64,000 nt of DNA. It comes from Azospirillum lipoferum 4B (GTDB lineage Bacteria; Pseudomonadota; Alphaproteobacteria; Azospirillales; Azospirillaceae). A program made the position numbers and the translations under genes. The stretch is from NCBI RefSeq assembly GCF_000283655.1, contig NC_016622.1, forward strand, positions 124,001-188,000, in the 5' to 3' direction. Shown here in pieces: positions 57,373 through 64,000 of the stretch; positions within the stretch are counted from its first letter, which is position 1, and the number at the start of each line of letters is the position of its first letter. The notes beneath the pieces were generated by a model. It made no database searches. It had not been told where the DNA came from and saw only the letters and a program-made list of their open reading frames with translations.

Positions 57373-59127
57373 ATGGGCTCAGAAAAGCAGATTAACCGAA
57401 TCAAAGATTTGTTAAAGGTGCCTTCTCATGCCGCTGTTGATCATAGGTTTTACCTGGACGAAAATGGAAAAGATAGGCGTATAGAAAGCCTATCAAGGAA
57501 GAAGAGAAGAAAAATAAAAGCTGGGGGGAGAAAAATTGCAGAATTTTACATGAGAGTCTTAGTTGATTTATCCAGCTCTGGGGCTGGATATACAGTTGAT
57601 CAATTTCTTAGGCAGCTTGCTATTGAATATAATAATAGGTACGCCTCATCCGGAATATACACGCAACCGGTCAGTTTTAACTATTTCGAGCCTTTTTGTA
57701 AAATCAGCCTTATAGAAAAGAGCTTTGCTCCTTACGTTAAGCCTGCCCATGAGATTGACCATCTCTTCAATGTAACTGACTATATGGATTACATAACTTC
57801 ATTAGATGCGGGGGAGTTTGAACTCACTGAGTTAAAAAAAATTCCAGAGGGAAGAGTTTTTCACTACACTCCGAATGGTGATATTTTTGATTTCACTTTT
57901 CTAAATTCAGATGGTCGAGAATTTGTATTTGCAGGATTTTCTATAGTAAGGCATGGAAACTCGCTGTATTGGTACATGGTTGGAGGAGAAGTTTTTTCTG
58001 CAAAAGAGTGGGATGATTTTGCAAAAGATCGTGATGAGGTCGAGATTGAATGCATTCCATATCATAAAGAAAAATTCCTCTCTGATATGATCAAGCAGAG
58101 CGGTCCTGTGGAAAGTTCTCCTGTTGCTTTGGAGGGCACACAGACCGCAGCCAAAACAATTATTGCTGGAGAGACTAATCTCGAAACAGGAAGACACCTT
58201 GCAAGGTGCTACATGTCAGAAACCAAGAGTAGCTTTGCCATAACTTGTGACGATCCGGATGTTCTCTTTCATATGAGTGATCGTAATAAAAAAGAGAAGA
58301 TTATTCAGGGGATGCATGATCGTATAGAGTCTGCCTCAGTGATGTGGGGCTTAGTCGAAGCGATGTTTCAAATCCCATGTTATTTCTCCTTTAGAATTAA
58401 TGTAAATGCTTCTGTAGGTTTTTGCGATAGAACAAAATTTTCGTTGAAAAGTCCAAAAGGAGGTAGAGGAATTACAAAGAGCTTTCGGTATGTTCCATCT
58501 TTAGAGGTGTCTGATTCTAATGATCCCGTAATCCGATCCTACATAACACCACATTATCAAATAGAAACAGAAGGATACTGGCGTCGTCTGCCGCACGATA
58601 GTATTGGTCATGATGAAAACGGAAATTCTGTTCGCGGAAAAACTTGGATCAAAGCGTCGAATAAGTGGCGTGAGCGACCTGAGAGTGACAGGGCAATCTA
58701 TGTAAAGTCGTCTGTAGCATCCGCTCGACTAAAACTGAAGCAATATTTAGATGCAACACAAATTATCGATATTAATAATATGGGAGCTTCTCAAGATGGT
58801 GGCGAAGAAGATCGTGGTGTTTTGTATGTCCTTCGCTGTACTCTTATGCAGGAACAAATATACAAAGTAGGTTGGACATCCGGAACCGCAAAGCAAAGAG
58901 CAAAAGAACTATCGTCGGCGACAGGAGTTCCTGTCTCGTTTGTTGTTGTTTCGTACTGGAAGCATGAGGATCCAGAAGCGCTTGAGAAAAATGTCCATGC
59001 AATGCTGTCTCCATACCGTGTAAATGATGCCCGCGAATTTTTTTTAGTAGACTATAGAAAGATAAAGAAAATCATTGAGTCAGAAATAGAGAGGGCTGCG
59101 CTACTGCGTTTAGAAAATGAGCAATAG
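57373..59127 (+). CDS. AT-rich accessory protein with C-terminal GIY-YIG (T5orf172/MUG113-type) domain
   Basis: A 584-residue protein in DNA far more AT-rich than its surroundings, a clear sign of transfer. The C-terminal 90 residues (from about 482: GVLYVLRCTLMQEQIYKVGWT, AKQRAKELSSATGVPVSFVVV, EKNVHAMLSPYRVNDAREFF) match the GIY-YIG-like T5orf172/MUG113 domain, with the arginine and glutamate-bearing strands in place. The central part (about 255-460) has two segments of unknown fold, including a Trp/Arg-rich piece (YQIETEGYWRRLPHD, then WIKASNKWRER). The N-terminal 250 residues are unrecognised. The ATG at 57373 follows GAGGG; a TTG at 57358 is an alternative. A nuclease or phage-defence role is plausible but not shown. 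Confidence 0.82.
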   Translation: MGSEKQINRIKDLLKVPSHAAVDHRFYLDENGKDRRIESLSRKKRRKIKAGGRKIAEFYMRVLVDLSSSGAGYTVDQFLRQLAIEYNNRYASSGIYTQPVSFNYFEPFCKISLIEKSFAPYVKPAHEIDHLFNVTDYMDYITSLDAGEFELTELKKIPEGRVFHYTPNGDIFDFTFLNSDGREFVFAGFSIVRHGNSLYWYMVGGEVFSAKEWDDFAKDRDEVEIECIPYHKEKFLSDMIKQSGPVESSPVALEGTQTAAKTIIAGETNLETGRHLARCYMSETKSSFAITCDDPDVLFHMSDRNKKEKIIQGMHDRIESASVMWGLVEAMFQIPCYFSFRINVNASVGFCDRTKFSLKSPKGGRGITKSFRYVPSLEVSDSNDPVIRSYITPHYQIETEGYWRRLPHDSIGHDENGNSVRGKTWIKASNKWRERPESDRAIYVKSSVASARLKLKQYLDATQIIDINNMGASQDGGEEDRGVLYVLRCTLMQEQIYKVGWTSGTAKQRAKELSSATGVPVSFVVVSYWKHEDPEALEKNVHAMLSPYRVNDAREFFLVDYRKIKKIIESEIERAALLRLENEQ

Positions 59128-59250
59128 GCTTTTCGAAGAATCCTATGTTGCCTCTTGTCTTGAACCCTTCTCCGGGTGGGGAGGGGAGGAAAACCAGTTG
59201 GGGAAGGGATGGATGGTGGAGAAGTGGAGTGGAAATAGATGGGGATAGAG

Positions 59251-59462
59251 CTAACGCCCCCTCAGATTCGCCCTTGCGGTGGGTTCCGCTTCCAGCGAGT
59301 TGTTGGGTCAGTATTGTTTCGGGTACTTGCCCTTCAAATCAGCTTTCACCGCCATGTAGGCGTTGGCCCCGAAGCTCGCGAGTTCGCGGGTAACCTGCAT
59401 CGAGCGGCGAGCAATTGGTGCAATGGCAACTCACCTCGGCACTGGCGATGCAGAGCCGGTCC
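59251..59462 (-). pseudogene. Decayed duplicate of the hrpB 3' end
   Basis: Reading on the minus strand, the last about 60 codons match the C-terminus of the intact hrpB at 60467: ARRSMQVTRELASFGANAYMA, then VKADLKGKYPKQY and NSLEAEPTARANLRGR, in the same frame and ending at the same stop position. A TGA replaces the conserved Trp codon (KQY-stop versus KHHW). The copy abuts the end of the HTH gene at 59463. Divergence at many positions means the copy is old or came from a related strain. Confidence 0.85.
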
Positions 59463-59828
59463 TTACTCCGCCGCCACCGCCACCGCCCGGCAAGTCCCCC
59501 GCACCAGATCGATATCGATTCCCGCCGCGACCAGTTCCGGCCGGATGCTTATGCCGTCGCGGACCAGTCGCACCAGACCGTGCTTCGCCAAGTCTTGCAG
59601 AGCGCGGGAGACGTTGGGCTGGGCGCGGTTGGCGAGTTGGGCGAGGCGGGAGACCGTCTCCGGGCGTTCGGTGGCGATCAGGTGCATCAACGCCCGGTTC
59701 GCCGGGGTCAGCACGCCGAGAAGGCCGGAGACCGACTCCCCATCCGTCACGGGCTGCACCGGGGGAACCGGGCGGGTGCCCTGGGCGACCGCCAGCATCT
59801 CGTCGCGCAAATCATGCAAGCTTCGCAT
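59463..59828 (-). CDS. Winged-helix DNA-binding protein (MarR/HVO_A0114-like)
   Basis: A 121-residue regulator. After an N-terminal helix (MRSLHDLRDEMLAVAQG) and Pro-rich linker, a winged HTH covers about residues 45-110: LTPANRALMHLIATERPETVS, RLAQLANRAQPNVSRALQDL and KHGLVRLVRDGISIRPELV. This resembles MarR-like antitoxin proteins of the HVO_A0114/TumA type, which are normally partnered by a small toxin gene upstream. Upstream here I find only a short remnant reading frame (MRLTDHHAEDTREPDHAKLA), so any partner is lost. ATG 59828 follows GGGAG. It lies between the decayed hrpB end and a MITE-like element. Confidence 0.75.
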   Translation of the reverse strand: MRSLHDLRDEMLAVAQGTRPVPPVQPVTDGESVSGLLGVLTPANRALMHLIATERPETVSRLAQLANRAQPNVSRALQDLAKHGLVRLVRDGISIRPELVAAGIDIDLVRGTCRAVAVAAE

Positions 59829-59993
59829 GGTCGGGCTCCCTGGTGTCTTCGGCGTGGTGGTCGGTGAGGCGCATCTAATATGCGCTTGGCGAGGGGATGC
59901 GGCCATCGCATTTGCGCCCGGCTTTGGCTGGAGGTGCAGGGGCCATGCGGTTCGGGAGTCTTGGGGTGCCCCTCACCCTCCCCACGCCTGTGG

Positions 59994-60193
59994 CTACGGC
60001 ATGCACACATTTCCAATCATTGTTAAATCTCTGGAATGAAAGGAACTTCCCGTCATCCCCGCGAAGGCGGGAATCCAGAGTTTCCAGTGCAAAGGCTTGC
60101 CAAGTCTGGATTCCCGCCTTCGCGGGAATGACGGCCGAAGAAGTAATTTTATTCCAATACCTTACATGACGCTGAGATCTGTGCATGCCGTAG
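59994..60193. mobile_element. MITE-like/REP repeat element, copy 2
   Basis: A 200-bp element inverted relative to the copy at 8730-8931. Ends are ctacggcatgcacac and its complement gtgcatgccgtag. The internal palindromic pair (cccgtcatccccgcgaaggcggg ... cccgccttcgcgggaatgacggc) and the flanking arms (aaaggaactt; atctcagcgtca in reverse) line up with copy 1. It sits between the HTH gene and hrpB with no coding sequence inside. Confidence 0.8.
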
Positions 60194-60288
60194 ACGCCTG
60201 CGGCGTGGGTCCAAAGTCGCTTGCAAGTCTCGCGACTGCGCTCCGCCTACGATCACCTTCGGTGCTCGTCCGGCCTGCGGCCGTCGGC

Positions 60289-60440
60289 TCCGCGCCCTCT
60301 CCCGGGGCGGGAGAGGGTGGACGGGCGCGCCATAGCGCGCCGCCAAGGGGCATGCTGCCCCTTCGCAATCCCCTGGCAAAGGCTGGCGCCTTTGCTGCCC
60401 CCTCACCCTGACCCTCTCCCCAGGGGGAGAGGGGAAGTTT
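60289..60440. repeat. Cluster of short GC-rich hairpins before hrpB
   Basis: Successive small palindromes: CCCTCTCCC-ggggc-GGGAGAGGG, GCGCGCC-ata-GCGCGC, AGGGGCA-tgc-TGCCCCT, GGCAAAGGC-tg-GCGCCTTTGC(TGCC) and CCCTCTCCCC-ag-GGGGAGAGGG. They belong to the dispersed hairpin family. They lie downstream of hrpB (minus strand) and may reduce read-through, but no U-tract is present. Confidence 0.55.
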
Positions 60441-60466
60441 GCGGAGGGGAGGGGAGGGGCGGGCCG

Positions 60467-63031
60467 TTACCTCCCCCTCGGCTTCGCCCTGGCGGTCGCC
60501 TCGGCTTCCAGCGGGTTGTCGGGCCAGTGGTGTTTCGGGTACTGGCCCTTCAAATCCGCCTTCACCGCCTTGTAGGCATTCGCCCAGAAGCTCGCGAGGT
60601 CGCGGGTGACCTGCACCGGGCGGCGGGCGGGGGACAGCAGGTGCAGCAGCAACGGAACCCGGCCGCCGGCGATGCGCGGGGTCTCGGCAAGGCCGAACAT
60701 CTCCTGCAGGCGAACCGCCAGCACCGGCTCCTCGCCGTCATAGTCGATGGGGATGCGGGAGCCGCTCGGCACCTCGACATGGGTCGGGGCCTCGGCGTCC
60801 AGGCGGGTCCGCAACTCCCAGGGCAGCAGGGCGCGCAAGGCGCTCGACAGGTCGATGCGCTCCAGATGGGCGCGGCGCGACACGCCGTCGAGGAAGGGGG
60901 CCAGCCACTCCTCCAGCCCGTCCATCAGGGCCGCGTCGGACAGGTCGGGCCAGTCATAGGCATCGCCCTCCCGCGCGCGCAGGAACATCACGCGGGTGCG
61001 CCATTTGCGCAGTTCGTCGGTCCAGGGCAGGCAGGTGGGGCCCAGCGCGCGGATGCCCTCGATCATCGCGGCGGTCATCGCGTCGGCCGGGGGCTTGGCC
61101 AGCTTCTCGTCCTTCAGGATCAGGGCGAACAGCATGCGGCGGCGCCGCGCCAGAACCGCCTGCTCGCGGGCGTCCCAGGCGACGATGGTCTCCGTGCGGA
61201 TGTCGTCGGCGAAGCTCTCCTCCAGATCGGCCAGCGTGACCGGGGCGGCCAGGAAGATGCGCGATTCGCGGGCGGCGCCGTCGAGGTCGGCGATGGCGAG
61301 CCACTCCTCGGCCGACAGCGGCTCGGCCTGCTGGAAATAGGCGCCGCGTCCGCCCGACAGGCGGTACTGCGCCGCCACCCCGCCCGGTTGGCCGCCGGGG
61401 CGGCGCTGGCCGATGCGGTCGGGATAGGCCAGCGCCAGCAGGATGCCGACGGCGTTCGAGTCCATCGCGTCGTCGTCGCGCACGCCGAGCTGGCGGCGCC
61501 ACTGCCGCGCCTGCTTCACCGCTTGCTGCGCCCCGCCGCGGTCGACGCTGAGGCCGCGCGCCGCGCCCTGGCCGCCGCGCTCCTCGCCGCGCAGCAGATC
61601 GACGCGCAGGCGCAGGTCGGCGTCGCGGAACCCAGGCTGGCTGCGGACGATGTCGCGCTCGCCCAGCAGGGCGGCGACCAGACAGGCGAGCGCGCCCTGG
61701 CCCATCGCCTTGCCGGCCAGCATCATGTGGGCCAGACGCGGATGCACGCCGAAACCGGCCATGCGGCGGCCATGCGGGGTGATGGATCCCGCCCGGTCGA
61801 GCGCGCCGAGGCCGGTCAGCAGCTCGCGCGCCTGGGCCATCGCCGCGGCAGGCGGCTGGTCGAGCCAGGACAGGCTGGCGGGGTCGGACACTCCCCACAC
61901 CGCAAGCTCCAGCGCCAGCGGGGCGAGGTCGGCGTCGGCGATCTCCGGCGTGGTGAAGGGGGCCAGCGCCTTGTGCGTCGCCTCCGGCCACAGGCGGTAG
62001 CAGACGCCCGGCTCCAGACGGCCGGCGCGGCCGCGGCGCTGCTCGGCAGAGGCCTGGCTGACCTTCACCGTCGCCAGACGGGTCATGCCGCCGCGCGGGT
62101 CGAAACGCGGAACCCGCATCAGCCCGCTGTCGACCACGATGCGGATGCCCTCGATGGTCAGGCTGGTCTCGGCGATGGAGGTTGCCAGCACGATCTTGCG
62201 CTGGCCGGGCGGGGTGGGGGAGATGGCGCGGTCCTGCGCCTCGGCCGACAGGTCGCCATAGAGCGGGGCGATGACGGTGTCCGGGCCGAGGTCGGACTGG
62301 TCGAGAAGGGACTGGACACGGCGGATCTCGCCGACGCCGGGCAGGAAGACCAGGGCGTTGCCGGGCTCCTCGCGCAGCGCGCGGCGGACGGCGGCGGCAA
62401 CGGCGTCCTCGATGCGAGTGCCTTGGCTGGGTGCGTCGAGGTGGCGGGTCTCGACCGGATAGGCGCGGCCCTCGCTGGTCACCATCTGGGCCGGGCCTTG
62501 CCCATCGGCCAGCAGGGCGGCGACCGGGGCGGCGTCCAGCGTCGCCGACATCACGACGAGGCGCAGATCGTCGCGCAGAGCGCCGCGCGCCTCCTGCACC
62601 AGGGCAAGCGCGAGGTCGCTGTCGATGCCGCGCTCGTGGAACTCGTCGAACAGGACGGCGCCGACGGCGGGAAGCTCCGGGTCCTCTTGCAGTTGGCGCA
62701 GGAACAGGCCGTCGGTCACCACCTCGATCCGCGTCTTCGGGCCGATCTTGGTGTCGAGCCGCACGCGGTAGCCGACGGTCTCGCCCACCGCCTCCCCCAG
62801 CATCGACGCCATCCGGCGGGCGGCGGCGCGGGCGGCGAGGCGCCGCGGCTCCAGCACCAGGATCTTGCGGCCCTTTGCCCAAGCCGCCTCCAGCAGGGCC
62901 AGCGGCACGCGGGTGGTCTTGCCGGCGCCGGGCGGGGCCTGCAGCACGGCGGTGCCGCGGCGGTCCAGCGCCTCCAACAGGGCGGGGAGAACGGGATCGA
63001 TTGGCAGGGCGGGGAAGGCGGGCTTGCTCAT
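60467..63031 (-). CDS. hrpB: ATP-dependent helicase HrpB
   Basis: An 854-residue DEAH-box helicase of the HrpB family. Motif I is APPGAGKTTRVPLALL. The DEAH-type box reads DEFHERGID, as in HrpB. SATLDAAPVAALL (motif III), LVFLPGVGEIRRVQ, and QRRGRAGRLEPGVCYRLW (motif VI) follow. The C-terminal HrpB-specific region contains PLLLHLLSPARRPVQVTRDL and WANAYKAVKADLKGQYPKH. Length is close to family norm. ATG 63031 (MSKPAFPALPIDPVLP) has weak purine content upstream. Its biological role is unclear, perhaps RNA processing. A decayed copy of its 3' end lies at 59251-59462, so this locus has undergone rearrangement. Confidence 0.96.
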   Translation of the reverse strand: MSKPAFPALPIDPVLPALLEALDRRGTAVLQAPPGAGKTTRVPLALLEAAWAKGRKILVLEPRRLAARAAARRMASMLGEAVGETVGYRVRLDTKIGPKTRIEVVTDGLFLRQLQEDPELPAVGAVLFDEFHERGIDSDLALALVQEARGALRDDLRLVVMSATLDAAPVAALLADGQGPAQMVTSEGRAYPVETRHLDAPSQGTRIEDAVAAAVRRALREEPGNALVFLPGVGEIRRVQSLLDQSDLGPDTVIAPLYGDLSAEAQDRAISPTPPGQRKIVLATSIAETSLTIEGIRIVVDSGLMRVPRFDPRGGMTRLATVKVSQASAEQRRGRAGRLEPGVCYRLWPEATHKALAPFTTPEIADADLAPLALELAVWGVSDPASLSWLDQPPAAAMAQARELLTGLGALDRAGSITPHGRRMAGFGVHPRLAHMMLAGKAMGQGALACLVAALLGERDIVRSQPGFRDADLRLRVDLLRGEERGGQGAARGLSVDRGGAQQAVKQARQWRRQLGVRDDDAMDSNAVGILLALAYPDRIGQRRPGGQPGGVAAQYRLSGGRGAYFQQAEPLSAEEWLAIADLDGAARESRIFLAAPVTLADLEESFADDIRTETIVAWDAREQAVLARRRRMLFALILKDEKLAKPPADAMTAAMIEGIRALGPTCLPWTDELRKWRTRVMFLRAREGDAYDWPDLSDAALMDGLEEWLAPFLDGVSRRAHLERIDLSSALRALLPWELRTRLDAEAPTHVEVPSGSRIPIDYDGEEPVLAVRLQEMFGLAETPRIAGGRVPLLLHLLSPARRPVQVTRDLASFWANAYKAVKADLKGQYPKHHWPDNPLEAEATARAKPRGR

Positions 63032-63209
63032 GAGGGGGAGTCTGCTGCCGCGAACCGGGGCGAAAGGCAATGGATTTCGCGAGATTGGCGGGGCGGCACG
63101 CGCCAAAAGGTCGCAAGGGGCGGGGCAGAGGGCGAGGGTGCGCGACCGATGACCGCAAAAACTGTATGGTTTTGGGGTCGTCGGGTTTATTCGCTCATCA
63201 AAGGGATCC

Positions 63210-63683
63210 ATGACCGATATCCACGATGCCGCCCTGTTCCTCGCCCACGCCTGCGCGCTGGAGGAGGACGCCGCCAACCGCTTCGCCGATTTGTCGGAGA
63301 CGATGAAGACCTATGGCAACCAGGAGGTCGCGGCCTTCTTCGGCCAGATGGCGAAATTCTCGCGCATGCATCTGGCCGAGGCGCGGGAACGGTCGGGCTT
63401 CCGCCAGATCCCGGACCTGAAGCCGGAAGACTTCCAATGGCCGGACGGCGACAGCCCGGAAGCGGCCTCCATGGAAGGCTCGCACTATCTGATGACGGTG
63501 GAATACGCGCTGGAACTGGCGCTGGAGAGCGAAAAGCGCGGACTGGCCTTCTACGCCGAGGTGGCGAAGACCACCACCGATTCGGAAGTCCGCATGATGG
63601 CCGAGGAGTTCGCCGCCGAAGAGGCCGAGCATGTCGCCCAGCTGGAGGTGTGGGCCAAGCGCTATCCGGCGCTGCAGGGGTAG
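63210..63683 (+). CDS. Ferritin-like/rubrerythrin-type diiron protein
   Basis: A 157-residue four-helix bundle protein. The paired carboxylate ligands are likely in ACALEEDAANRFADL (about 14-28) and the second pair in KFSRMHLAEARERSG; the third and fourth helices hold EYALELALESEKRGLAFYAEV and MMAEEFAAEEAEHVAQLEVW, the classic E-x6-Y and E-x2-H pairs of ferritin-like diiron sites. There is no rubredoxin domain. It may detoxify peroxide or store iron. It is divergent from hrpB, with 178 bp between. The ATG at 63210 has modest ribosome-site character (AAAGGGA). Confidence 0.85.
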   Translation: MTDIHDAALFLAHACALEEDAANRFADLSETMKTYGNQEVAAFFGQMAKFSRMHLAEARERSGFRQIPDLKPEDFQWPDGDSPEAASMEGSHYLMTVEYALELALESEKRGLAFYAEVAKTTTDSEVRMMAEEFAAEEAEHVAQLEVWAKRYPALQG

Positions 63684-63697
63684 GGGTGCTCTTGAAA

Positions 63698-63851
63698 GCC
63701 CTTCTCCCCTTGCGGGGCGGGATCGGCCAAACGCCAACGGCGTTTTGCCGACCCGCGGGTTGGGATGAGGGGGACGGCCAGAGGCCGGTGGAAATCCCGA
63801 GCTTGCGCCCCCTCCACCCCAACCCCTCTCCCGCAAGGGGAGAGGGGCTTC
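63698..63851. repeat. Long inverted-repeat intergenic element
   Basis: AAGCCCTTCTCCCCTTGCGGG near 63698 faces CCCGCAAGGGGAGAGGGGCTT ending 63851, with smaller palindromes (AACGCCAACGGCGTT) between. It separates the convergent ferritin-like gene and the truncated right-edge gene and belongs to the dispersed hairpin family. Confidence 0.6.
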
Positions 63852-63858
63852 TTTTCCA

Positions 63859-64000
63859 TCACTTCGCCAGGGCGGACCAGTCGATCTCGTACACCTTGTC
63901 GGCCGGCTTGAAGGTCTTGAAGGCGGCGATCACGTCGTCGACGGTCACATCGCCCGGCACATTCTGGATTTCATAGACGACCGAGCTGCCGCTGGTCGGG
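63859..64000 (-). CDS. Unidentified protein, C-terminal fragment
   Basis: The final 46 codons of a minus-strand gene whose start lies beyond the window. The visible residues (SSVVYEIQNVPGDVTVDDVI, then AAFKTFKPADKVYEIDWSALAK) form a soluble segment with no motif I recognise. The frame is open throughout and ends with TGA at 63859-63861. Nothing more can be said. Confidence 0.5.
   Translation of the reverse strand, partial: PTSGSSVVYEIQNVPGDVTVDDVIAAFKTFKPADKVYEIDWSALAK

Overview
The window is GC-rich chromosomal DNA from an alphaproteobacterium. The closest fit is Azospirillum or a relative in the Rhodospirillales. This rests on gene content (napEDABC, a B12-dependent ribonucleotide reductase of about 1,250 residues, pyruvate phosphate dikinase, a TIGR02300-type protein beside aroA-cmk-rpsA, many PAS and GGDEF/EAL sensors) and on repeated CCCTCCCCCGC-type intergenic hairpins. 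The species call is inference; the gene calls come from the sequence.

Layout. 0-9 kb: end of psuG, a ligase-associated exonuclease with its ATP-dependent DNA ligase, two 2OG-Fe(II) oxygenases, an ELM1-family protein, an Lrp regulator, a chromate transporter and a dienelactone-hydrolase-like enzyme. 9-14 kb: greA, carB and a Cys-rich PAS protein. 14.5-18.7 kb: the periplasmic nitrate reductase operon napEDABC on the minus strand with an FNR-like site upstream. 19-24 kb: MgtC and a tandem pair of 7TM histidine kinases. 24-31.6 kb: flavin oxidoreductase, DinB, an FtsK-type translocase lacking its membrane domain, msrA, a sigma-1.1-like tail-anchored protein, an rRNA/tRNA methyltransferase and small membrane proteins. 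31.9-37.7 kb: acyltransferase, ModE-like regulator, glucokinase, trehalose-6-phosphate synthase, N-formylglutamate amidohydrolase. 37.8-39.7 kb: a two-gene PD-(D/E)XK nuclease cassette between tRNA-Val(GAC) and tRNA-Ala(GGC). 39.9-44.7 kb: TIGR02300, aroA, cmk, rpsA. 45-55.5 kb: PRC-barrel protein, nrdJ, a PAS-GAF-GGDEF-EAL protein, ppdK. 55.6-60.4 kb: a plastic region with direct repeats, toxin-antitoxin remnants, an AT-rich GIY-YIG gene, a decayed copy of the hrpB 3' end and a mobile repeat. 60.5-64 kb: hrpB, a ferritin-like gene and a truncated gene.

How genes work together. Glucokinase supplies glucose-6-phosphate to the adjacent trehalose-6-phosphate synthase. napEDABC encodes a complete quinol-to-nitrate periplasmic route. 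aroA-cmk-rpsA form the familiar housekeeping cluster. The exonuclease and ligase overlap by a GTGA junction and probably act together in DNA repair.

The most promising unexplained items are: the two-gene nuclease cassette between the tRNA genes; the 584-residue AT-rich GIY-YIG protein; two intergenic small-RNA candidates on the plus strand that share a GTTTCCTCC motif and a hairpin / single strand / terminator plan; a sigma-70 region 1.1-like domain on a membrane tail anchor; and a pair of 200-bp inverted-terminus repeat elements found 51 kb apart.
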